Made by a program: the position numbers and the translations under genes
In this document: positions 5,260 through 10,345 of the stretch, piece by piece
Position numbering within the stretch: the stretch's first letter is position 1
Layout of the letters: each line of letters starts with the position of its first letter
NCBI GenBank assembly: GCA_030916545.1
Contig: JAUPWI010000022.1
Coordinates: forward strand, 1 to 10,345
Length of the DNA stretch: 10,345 bases
Direction: 5' to 3'
From: Patescibacteria group bacterium
GTDB taxonomy: Bacteria; Patescibacteriota; Minisyncoccia; Moranbacterales; UBA1568
The notes under the pieces: generated by a model
Database searches by the model: none
The model's input: only the letters and a program-made list of their open reading frames with translations
What the model was told of the DNA's origin: nothing

Positions 5260-5883
5260 ATGTCCTCTTGCATCCTTCTTGCCACCAACAATGAAGCCAA
5301 GGTTCTCCGCTTCCGGAAACTCATTCAATATGCTTCCCCTAAAACGACTCTTCTGACGCCGAAAGAAGCTGACATCTCTTCAGTAGACGTTGAGGAAACC
5401 GGGCACACACTACTCGAAAATGCAACACTCAAAGCTCGAGCATATTCCCGATTGACATCTCTCCCTATTCTTGCCAATGACACTGGCTTCTTTGTTAAGG
5501 GCGAAGGATTTGTCCTGGCGCCTAAAAGGACTGCTCTGGGAATTCATTCCGATTCCAGAATCAACTCAAAAGAAATTGCAGAAGCCATGCTCGCATTCTG
5601 GAAAAGCATCGCTCGAAATCATGGGGGACAAGTTGATGCTACATGGATAGAATCTTTTGTTTTGATCCATCCGGATGGGACACTCCACGCTACCGAATCA
5701 CGTCGTGAAATTATCCTCACTGATCAGGAATTTGGCCACACCCACCCAGATATGCCTCTCCGTTCGCTCTATATCTCCAAATTAACAAACAAACCGGCCG
5801 TTATGCATACCGAAGAAGAGGAATTGCTGGAAATGCGCCCAGTGATTGACGCTCTGACGAAGCTCGTGATTACTCTCTCCTAA
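5260..5883 (+). CDS. Divergent Ham1/RdgB-type non-canonical purine NTP pyrophosphatase, 207 aa
   Basis: The family hydrolyses dITP, ITP and XTP to monophosphates, keeping deaminated purines out of DNA and RNA. The N-terminal Thr-x-Asn-x-x-Lys is T9-N-N11-E-A-K14. The block EETGHTLLENATLKA (45-59) supplies E53, N54 and K58. The catalytic region usually written Ala-Asp-Asp-Ser-Gly is A72-N73-D74-T75-G76: the second Asp, the general base in RdgB, is kept, while the first has become Asn. The following canonical Ala-Pro-Gly-x-Tyr-Ser-Ala-Arg segment is absent, replaced by VLAPKRTALGIHSDSR. Length is normal, but specificity may have changed. The ATG at 5260 has no SD and follows the previous stop by four bases, implying coupling with the 258-aa protein. 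Confidence 0.82.
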   Translation: MSSCILLATNNEAKVLRFRKLIQYASPKTTLLTPKEADISSVDVEETGHTLLENATLKARAYSRLTSLPILANDTGFFVKGEGFVLAPKRTALGIHSDSRINSKEIAEAMLAFWKSIARNHGGQVDATWIESFVLIHPDGTLHATESRREIILTDQEFGHTHPDMPLRSLYISKLTNKPAVMHTEEEELLEMRPVIDALTKLVITLS

Positions 5884-5885
5884 CT

Positions 5886-5914
5886 TTGATTCGAAGAACA
5901 ATGGGGAGTACACT
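5886..5914 (+). promoter_or_regulatory. Sigma-70 promoter for pyrB
   Basis: TTGATT (5886-5891), a 17-base spacer and TACACT (5909-5914). It starts three bases after the Ham1 stop codon. Initiation near 5921 gives a leader of about 28 bases without an SD. No pyrimidine-responsive attenuator or leader peptide fits in that space. Confidence 0.65.
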
Positions 5915-5948
5915 AGAGTAAATAATTTGCTTCAATAAGCACAAAATT

Positions 5949-6854
5949 ATGATGCATCATATCGTCGAATCACAACAGTTCAACCGGAAAAATATCGGGG
6001 ATATTTTTGCTTTGGCGGATACGCTCGAGCACACGCGCGATCAATCACTCACCGGGAAAATCATGGCATCCCTCTTCTATGAACCGAGTACCCGTACTCG
6101 GTTTTCTTTTGAATCAGCTATGCTTCGTCTTGGCGGGAGTGTCATCACCACTGAAAACGCAAAGGAATTCTCTTCGGTTTCCAAAGGCGAGACACTCGAG
6201 GACTCTATCCGTATCGTCAATACGTATGTCGATATCATCGTCCTTCGCCATGACGAAGAAGGAGCTTCAAAAAGAGCCTCCCTCGTATCTCAGGTACCGA
6301 TTATCAATGCCGGAGATGGCACGGGGCAACACCCCACCCAGGCCCTCCTCGATCTTTACACCATACAGCGTGAACTCGGAAAAATTGATGGCATACATAT
6401 TGCATTCGTCGGCGACCTGAAACATGGTCGGACTATCCGTTCTCTCTCGTATCTCCTCGGAAACTTCAACAATATCACCATTGACTTCGTCTCCCCAGAA
6501 GGATTAAGAGTCGGCGACGATATCAAGCTATACCTCACTGAACATGGTGTCACATTCCATGAAACCGAAGATTTAGATGCGCTCAAAGAAAAAATCGACG
6601 TCCTCTATCAAACGCGTATCCAAAAAGAACGCTTTACAAGTACGGAAGAATATCAAAAATTCAAAGGTTGTTATCAAATCAACCGTGAGTTCGCCGACAG
6701 TATGAAAACACAATCCATCATCATGCATCCCCTCCCGCGTGTCGATGAGATCCTCCCCGAAGTCGATGCCTCCCCTCATGCAGTCTACTTCAAGCAGGCT
6801 CACTATGGCCTTCTGATTCGCATGGCCCTCCTCAAACACATTCTCACAGCATAA
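5949..6854 (+). CDS. pyrB: Aspartate carbamoyltransferase catalytic subunit, 301 aa
   Basis: It condenses carbamoyl phosphate with L-aspartate to N-carbamoyl-L-aspartate, the first committed step of pyrimidine synthesis, in the cytoplasm as a trimer. The carbamoyl-phosphate loop is S47-T-R-T-R51 within FYEPSTRTRFSFESAMLRLGG-type residues. S78-K79-G80-E81 is the flexible loop that enters the neighbouring active site. H128-P-T-Q131 follows, then the aspartate-side residues around R223 (YQTRIQKERF) and H260-P-L-P-R264. Length is typical for the family, with no fused domain. No regulatory subunit (pyrI) or other pyr gene is adjacent, so it is probably an unregulated trimer. Two ATGs stand in tandem (5949 and 5952) with no SD, so either could be the start. 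It has its own promoter despite following the Ham1 gene closely. Confidence 0.97.
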   Translation: MMHHIVESQQFNRKNIGDIFALADTLEHTRDQSLTGKIMASLFYEPSTRTRFSFESAMLRLGGSVITTENAKEFSSVSKGETLEDSIRIVNTYVDIIVLRHDEEGASKRASLVSQVPIINAGDGTGQHPTQALLDLYTIQRELGKIDGIHIAFVGDLKHGRTIRSLSYLLGNFNNITIDFVSPEGLRVGDDIKLYLTEHGVTFHETEDLDALKEKIDVLYQTRIQKERFTSTEEYQKFKGCYQINREFADSMKTQSIIMHPLPRVDEILPEVDASPHAVYFKQAHYGLLIRMALLKHILTA

Positions 6855-6900
6855 TCTGTACCTATCCAGAAACCACGACTCATCTCGCTCGCAAGTGCAT

Positions 6901-6929
6901 TTGAAAGATCATCCAAAAAAAGCTACGAT
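6901..6929 (+). promoter_or_regulatory. Sigma-70 promoter for the membrane-protein gene
   Basis: TTGAAA (6901-6906), a 17-base spacer and TACGAT (6924-6929). A perfect inverted repeat, ACGATA-CCGA-TATCGT (6925-6940), covers the -10 and the predicted start site near 6936, which could be an operator. No SD precedes the ATG at 6956. The preceding 6855-6900 shows no terminator for pyrB. Confidence 0.6.
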
Positions 6930-6955
6930 ACCGATATCGTTGAAAAACAAATCAT

Positions 6956-7441
6956 ATGGAGACAGTGCTTTCACTCATTAGCACGCTTGGACTTATTCTC
7001 GCGGTCGGTTCATCAACGTACGCGATTACATTTTTCCAACAATCCATTCTGGATGGTCGTATCGATAAGACCGAAAAGCGCTTCCTACACACGGTATACT
7101 TCATCCTCCGACTCGGCATGCTGCTCCTTGTCCTGTCAGTTCTCTGGCGGATGCTGCTCCTCGGATTCACCGATATTCCGCTCTTCTCCGACCAGACACT
7201 CTGGTTCCAATTCACGCTTCTCCTCGCCGTCAATATCAACTCCATTCTCATGGACCGACACCTCATCCCGATGTGGCTTGGTCCAGCTATCGCCGGAGGT
7301 TCTTGGTATGGGTATTTCTTCTCGGTCATCTTGATGTCGTTCGCTCTTCCCTACTCTTTCCTACTCCTTTCTTGGGTCTGCCTCATCGTCGTCTTCATCC
7401 TCTTTCTTCGGATCCTCAGTGAATTCTCCCGAAAAAAATAA
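6956..7441 (+). CDS. Hypothetical multi-pass membrane protein, 161 aa
   Basis: I cannot assign a family. Five hydrophobic stretches are visible at residues about 4-27, 44-70, 82-99, 106-130 and 133-154, separated by short loops, with a basic C-terminus (SRKK). A conspicuous polar loop, LDGRIDKTEKRF (32-43), lies between the first two, and the third contains Asn residues (93 and 95). By the positive-inside rule, the charged loop after segment 1 and the Arg/Lys tail suggest those faces are cytoplasmic, but this is uncertain. The first segment may act as a signal anchor. There are no catalytic motifs. The gene has its own promoter and no SD, and converges on the ABC-F gene across a shared terminator, so it appears to be transcribed alone. 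Confidence 0.82.
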   Translation: METVLSLISTLGLILAVGSSTYAITFFQQSILDGRIDKTEKRFLHTVYFILRLGMLLLVLSVLWRMLLLGFTDIPLFSDQTLWFQFTLLLAVNINSILMDRHLIPMWLGPAIAGGSWYGYFFSVILMSFALPYSFLLLSWVCLIVVFILFLRILSEFSRKK

Positions 7442-7483
7442 ACCCCATACCGAATCAAATCCGGCGGGTTCTCCTCTTTTTTT
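7441..7483. terminator. Bidirectional terminator between convergent genes
   Basis: AACCC (7441-7445) pairs with GGGTT (7466-7470), with an inner CCG/CGG (7450-7452 with 7462-7464). On the plus strand a seven-T run (7477-7483) follows after six bases. On the minus strand the stem is followed almost at once by TATTTTTTTC (the A-run at 7432-7440), so the signal is better for the ABC-F gene. The stem is imperfect. Confidence 0.6.
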
Positions 7484-7491
7484 ATACTCTT

Positions 7492-8949
7492 TTAGATAAG
7501 CTTTGCGAGATCCAACTCCTCGTCGATACGGATCTGTGCCACGAAGTCCGGTACATGTGAGACAAAAATCATCGCGCCTTCGTACTCATCGAGTGCTTTG
7601 GCGATGACCGGCAGATGACGGAAGTTGATATGGTTCGTCGGTTCATCAAGGATGAGGAGCTGTGGTCGTGTCAATACCAGCCGTGCGAACAAGAGCAAAC
7701 CTTTTTGTCCTTCCGAAAAACTCGCCACTTTGTTGCTCAAAAGTTCACCAGAAATAAGAAAGCTTCCCGCCGTCCGAAAAATATCTTCCTTCGTCCCTTG
7801 TTCCATAACTTCCTCGAGTGCCTGAAAACCCGTCCGATCAAAATCGAGCGTTGAAAAATCCTGACGATAATAGCCGACCTTGATACCTGGCGTGATTTCG
7901 GCTCGATCAGTATTCCCCGAAGCGATCTCCTCGAGAAACGTGCTCTTGCCGATACCGTTCGGCCCAGAAACGATCAGGTGCATCCCTCGCTTGAGCGTCA
8001 AATCGACACGCTTGATATTGGCTCCGAATTCTCCCACCAAAGAAACCGTCTTCAGGTGAATGATCGGTCCAGCAATATCGGGAAACGGAATACGAAAATC
8101 CGGAAGTGTCTTATCTTCACGGCGGATATCAACTTTGTTTTCCTCAAGCTCTTCAGCGAGAGTGCGCATACGTTTAGCCACTCCACGAAGCTTCCCTCCC
8201 TTGTTGGCAAACACATTCGCCTGATCTTTCTTTTCCTTAATAGTCCGTTCAAGCCGAACGTTTTCACTCTGCTCTTTTTCAATCCGCTTCTTGATCTCCT
8301 CCACCACATCATAATAGTCGCCAGCATACTGCTCGAGTGTGTGCGTATGCACATCAAGATAGAGCACTCCCTCTGTGAAGGCATTCAAGAAATCCGCGTC
8401 ATGAGAAATGACAAGCACTGTCTTCTCATACTCAATGAGGAACTGCGTCAGGTGAGCGATGCCTTCATAGTCGAGATTATTAGTCGGTTCATCGAGCAAC
8501 AGGATATCCGGATTCTGAATGAGCGCCGAGGCCAAAAGCAGACGAGCCTGTTGCCCGCCCGAAAACTCCCGCATCTTTCTCTCTAAAGGCGGCATCGGGA
8601 GATTGACTGCATTCAGGACGCTCGCGATAAGCTTGGGGAGATTCCACTGCTTCTCCGTAAAAAATTGTCCAAAAAATTCTTCCACCGTATACTCGAGCTG
8701 CTCACGCGGAATAGTCTGTCGGCCGATAGCGACGGTTGCCCCTCGATCAAGTGAAACTCGCCCACTCTGCGGCTTGAGTTCGCTCAAGATAAGCTTGAAA
8801 AGTGAGCTCTTACCCGCGCCATTCTGACCCATGAGCGTCAATTTCGCTCCACCACGAATCGCAAAACTCACTTCTTCGAGAAGCGGTTTCTTGTGCTGGT
8901 ATTCAAATGTCACTTTCTCAAATCGGAGAACAACGGAATCCTTGGCCAT
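7492..8949 (-). CDS. ABC-F family ATP-binding protein, 485 aa
   Basis: Two ABC nucleotide-binding domains lie in one chain with no membrane domain, the signature of ABC-F proteins, which bind the ribosomal E site and act in translation or antibiotic protection. Domain 1 has Walker A GQNGAGKS (41-48), signature FSGGQQ (129-134), Walker B with D153-E154 followed by PTNNLD, and switch His in ISHD (181-184). A charged helical linker with many Lys/Glu/Arg residues spans about 215-285, where the P-site tRNA-interacting motif lies. Domain 2 has GPNGIGKST (329-337), a modified signature FSEGQKG (411-417), Walker B with D435-E436 and PTNH, and VSHV (464-467). The C-terminus is short, without an extension. 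The subfamily (EttA, Uup or resistance type) cannot be set by eye. The ATG at 8949 lacks an SD and no confident promoter was found upstream. Confidence 0.95.
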   Translation of the reverse strand: MAKDSVVLRFEKVTFEYQHKKPLLEEVSFAIRGGAKLTLMGQNGAGKSSLFKLILSELKPQSGRVSLDRGATVAIGRQTIPREQLEYTVEEFFGQFFTEKQWNLPKLIASVLNAVNLPMPPLERKMREFSGGQQARLLLASALIQNPDILLLDEPTNNLDYEGIAHLTQFLIEYEKTVLVISHDADFLNAFTEGVLYLDVHTHTLEQYAGDYYDVVEEIKKRIEKEQSENVRLERTIKEKKDQANVFANKGGKLRGVAKRMRTLAEELEENKVDIRREDKTLPDFRIPFPDIAGPIIHLKTVSLVGEFGANIKRVDLTLKRGMHLIVSGPNGIGKSTFLEEIASGNTDRAEITPGIKVGYYRQDFSTLDFDRTGFQALEEVMEQGTKEDIFRTAGSFLISGELLSNKVASFSEGQKGLLLFARLVLTRPQLLILDEPTNHINFRHLPVIAKALDEYEGAMIFVSHVPDFVAQIRIDEELDLAKLI

Positions 8950-9029
8950 ACGTAATATAAACGATACAATATCCTACTAAGCAGTACGAACCATTGTGAC
9001 ACATATTCGTGGCTCCTGCAAGCCTTAAT

Positions 9030-9058
9030 TTGACAATACTCTTTATATTTGCTATAAT
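9030..9058 (+). promoter_or_regulatory. Perfect-consensus sigma-70 promoter with extended -10
   Basis: TTGACA (9030-9035), a 17-base spacer and TATAAT (9053-9058), with TGC before the -10. Both hexamers and the spacer are ideal. Transcription should start near 9065. It drives the genes at 9138 and 9410. It shares TGCTATAAT, and a GTTCAGT 7-mer just downstream (9064-9070), with the promoter at 55-83 (there GTTCAGT is 84-90). Confidence 0.9.
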
Positions 9059-9064
9059 ATACGG

Positions 9065-9130
9065 TTCAGTGGATTTCTGACTCAAAAGACCAGACTGAAT
9101 ACATTTTTCGTATCTTAACAACCAAGGAGG
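9065..9130 (+). promoter_or_regulatory. 5'-terminal leader hairpin plus strong SD
   Basis: TTCAGT (9065-9070) pairs with ACTGAA (9094-9099), and GG (9071-9072) can continue with CC (9090-9091) past a two-base bulge. The predicted transcript therefore opens with a stem. A smaller ATAC/GTAT hairpin (9099-9113) overlaps its end. AAGGAGG (9124-9130) is seven bases before the ATG at 9138. No known riboswitch was recognised in the leader of about 73 bases. Confidence 0.5.
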
Positions 9131-9137
9131 AATCGCC

Positions 9138-9383
9138 ATGTCCACGGCCGTCATTATTCATGGTTTCGTCGTCATCGGTGTCGACGAGAAATATCTGGGA
9201 CGCGCAAAGTCCTGGATGGGCAAGGAACCCCGCGATGCTTTCGTCTTCACGAGCGAACAAATCGCAGGGCTACGGAAACTGAAGAAGCAATTCGTGAAAC
9301 CGGCCGTCGCAATCTACGCAGCGACGTACGATTCTGAAACACGGACTACTACCGTTGATTTCGCCACTCGGGAAGAGTTCTGA
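9138..9383 (+). CDS. Hypothetical small protein, 81 aa
   Basis: No family recognised. The start is fixed by AAGGAGG at 9124-9130 and the ideal promoter upstream. The protein begins with a hydrophobic beta-like stretch (VIIHGFVVIGV, residues 5-15). A polar segment with KYLGRAKSWMGKEPRDAF follows at about 18-35, then a basic helix (about 39-53) and a final beta pair (AIYAATYD, TTTVDFAT). The N-terminal hydrophobic run is too short and too strand-like for a membrane anchor, so a small alpha/beta cytosolic protein is likely. It ends with TGA, 26 bases before the next ATG, and heads a two-gene transcript with the 217-aa helical protein. The layout matches the unit at 133-847, though the proteins are not recognisably similar. 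Confidence 0.75.
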   Translation: MSTAVIIHGFVVIGVDEKYLGRAKSWMGKEPRDAFVFTSEQIAGLRKLKKQFVKPAVAIYAATYDSETRTTTVDFATREEF

Positions 9384-9409
9384 ACGATCCACCAAGAAAG
9401 GGGACCAAC

Positions 9410-10063
9410 ATGAATGAAAGACACACGCAAGAGGTTTTCGCGCGCACAGCAGCAATCAAGAGCCTCGCGACTGGAAACAAGACCCAAGCGTCAATCGATT
9501 CCATCCTGGAGCAAATAAAGAAGCTGTACGAAGTCGCGGAGGAAATCGAACAGACCGAGTCGGGCGGGGCAAATACCTTATGCATTCTGCTCAAGCAAGT
9601 AAGACTCGCAACGGAAGCAATTGCCACAAATGCATACACCACGCGCGAGATAGTGAGGCTTCAGAACGTCTGTGATGACCTCAAGAGTCTGGTACAGCTT
9701 ATGTCTATTCCGTCTTGCCGTCACAAGGGAATGTTGTCCCGAGAACAAGCGGTTCTGCTGTACGCCCATGCAGCGGCGATTTACTCGGTTCGACAGGTAA
9801 ATCAACTCCGAGGGAACCAGGCAAACCTCTCGATCATTAGAGAGGCTTTCAGCAATATGGTCACTCTTGTGGGCGAGATCGAAAATCGGCCCTTAGCTGG
9901 TGCCATCGAAACCATCCTCTTCGGCATAGCAGATGCTGCCAATACGATGCAGACAGACATTGCGTATACGGATATCGCTAACTGCGCAGAACGCATCGCA
10001 GATGGTTGCCGGAACCTCATGGAACTGGCTAAGCTTTCCCAACCACATGACACCGCGGACTAA
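9410..10063 (+). CDS. Hypothetical all-alpha protein, 217 aa
   Basis: No family recognised. The ATG at 9410 follows a GA-rich SD (AAAGGGGA, 9397-9404). The sequence is almost wholly helix-forming and Ala/Leu/Ile/Glu-rich, with heptad-like stretches at about 29-50, 58-100 and 135-210 and a short break around SCRHKGM (101-107). Cys residues are scattered (about 58, 88, 102, 191, 199) without a metal motif. There is no signal peptide or membrane segment; the composition fits a cytoplasmic helical bundle, perhaps a scaffold or oligomer. It is the second gene of the transcript started at 9030-9058 and is followed by a strong terminator 18 bases after its stop. Partner and role are unknown; co-transcription suggests it works with the 81-aa protein. 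Confidence 0.8.
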   Translation: MNERHTQEVFARTAAIKSLATGNKTQASIDSILEQIKKLYEVAEEIEQTESGGANTLCILLKQVRLATEAIATNAYTTREIVRLQNVCDDLKSLVQLMSIPSCRHKGMLSREQAVLLYAHAAAIYSVRQVNQLRGNQANLSIIREAFSNMVTLVGEIENRPLAGAIETILFGIADAANTMQTDIAYTDIANCAERIADGCRNLMELAKLSQPHDTAD

Positions 10064-10081
10064 ACCAGCCCGCAACAACAC

Positions 10082-10121
10082 CGCCGCCCGGATCCATGGA
10101 TCTTGGCGGCGCGTTTTTTTT
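10082..10121 (+). terminator. Strong intrinsic terminator of the second small-gene unit
   Basis: CGCCGCC (10082-10088) pairs with GGCGGCG (10105-10111). After a small internal mismatch, GATC (10091-10094) pairs with GATC (10099-10102) around a CATG loop. Eight T bases follow (10114-10121). There is no comparable T-run on the other strand, so it belongs to the plus-strand unit. Confidence 0.9.
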
Positions 10122-10144
10122 ATACATTTTCCAGCTTCCCCTGA

Positions 10145-10345
10145 CTACAGATCATTCCCTGAATACGAAAGGTCGAAGCTCTTGTTGATGAGTGGGAAGT
10201 CTGGAACAATATCACGCAAAAGGGCGTGCGGCACGACCTGCCAGTTGATGAAGGACGGATCGCGGACCTTGACTCGAGTGAGTTTTCCGTCTACGCCCGT
10301 CGCCACAAAGGTCACGATATCGCCACGCCAGCCTTCGACCATACC
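10145..10345 (-). CDS. Group-4 hydrogenase/NuoD-like large subunit, C-terminal part, cysteine ligands absent (Ehr-type)
   Basis: Only the last 66 residues are in the window; the gene continues past the right edge. It carries family blocks of energy-converting hydrogenase large subunits (HycE/HyfG/EchE) and their complex I homologue NuoD: VEGWRGD, then RVKVRDPSFINW, then VPDFPLINKSFDLSYSGNDL ending at the stop. In active enzymes such as HycE the corresponding end is Asp-Pro-Cys-Tyr-Ser-Cys, whose cysteines bind the Ni-Fe site. Here both are replaced (Ser and Gly), and there is no extension for a maturation protease to remove. This matches the 'energy-converting hydrogenase related' (Ehr) type, expected to lack hydrogenase activity. 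It would be a membrane-complex peripheral subunit. The terminator at 10082-10121 separates it from the convergent unit. Confidence 0.88.
   Translation of the reverse strand, partial: GMVEGWRGDIVTFVATGVDGKLTRVKVRDPSFINWQVVPHALLRDIVPDFPLINKSFDLSYSGNDL

Noticed and set aside
7978..8586. 202-codon plus-strand frame inside the ABC-F gene
   Set aside because: It is antisense to unmistakable ABC motifs and has low-information composition; a shadow frame.
8954..8959. TATATT on the minus strand as a -10 giving a leaderless ABC-F transcript
   Set aside because: There is no acceptable -35 and the region is simply AT-rich; too weak to annotate.
9011..9024. GGCT/AGCC hairpin followed by TTAATTT, considered as a terminator
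   Set aside because: The stem has only four pairs, the T-run is poor, and no plus-strand gene ends just before it.
1..10345. CRISPR array, tRNA, rRNA, transposase or integrase
   Set aside because: No regularly spaced repeats, cloverleaf-like segments, rRNA-like tracts or recombinase motifs were seen in the sequence or its translations.

Overview
The window looks like a chromosomal segment of a compact, roughly half-GC bacterial genome, most likely from the Candidate Phyla Radiation (Patescibacteria, Parcubacteria-like). This is an inference from gene content: a short ASCH protein, a cytosolic serine hydrolase, an HI0933-type flavoprotein, an ABC-F protein and a stand-alone pyrB, mixed with small proteins I cannot assign and separated by short intergenic gaps. 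TGA is used as a normal stop (845-847, 3060-3062, 9381-9383), which argues against the UGA=Gly code of Gracilibacteria/Absconditabacteria. No rRNA, tRNA, transposase or CRISPR array was seen.

Layout. (1) 1-916: a near-consensus promoter, a 5' leader hairpin, two small unknown genes with strong Shine-Dalgarno (SD) sites, and an intrinsic terminator. (2) 937-2705: an ASCH-domain gene followed by a class-C-beta-lactamase-like serine hydrolase, probably one transcript. (3) 2721-3159: two 25-bp near-identical direct repeats 414 bp apart. They bracket a single-gene unit: promoter, leader hairpin, SD, GTG-started putative zinc-binding protein, terminator. The right repeat is the 3' coding end of the neighbouring flavoprotein gene. 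(4) 3118-4374 (minus): the flavoprotein. (5) 4455-5883: divergent operon of an unknown protein with a SHOCT-like tail and a divergent Ham1/RdgB-type nucleotide pyrophosphatase. (6) 5886-6854: pyrB with its own promoter. (7) 6901-7441: an unknown multi-pass membrane protein with its own promoter. (8) 7492-8949 (minus): an ABC-F ATPase, convergent on the membrane-protein gene with a shared terminator. (9) 9030-10121: a second promoter-leader-SD-two-small-genes-terminator unit, built like the first. (10) 10145-10345 (minus): the C-terminus of a group-4 hydrogenase/NuoD-like large subunit in which both C-terminal nickel-binding cysteines are replaced.

The recognisable genes do nucleotide work (aspartate carbamoyltransferase, NTP clean-up), possible RNA or modified-nucleoside metabolism (ASCH), translation (ABC-F) and redox chemistry (flavoprotein, hydrogenase-related complex). 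The most striking pattern concerns translation signals. All eight complete genes that have a recognisable family, or sit in such operons or beside them, lack an SD. All five small orphan genes have a strong SD, and the three transcription units carrying them each begin with a 5'-proximal hairpin. The orphans therefore form a distinct expression class, and one lies in a direct-repeat-bounded cassette. No complete new system can be demonstrated from sequence alone.
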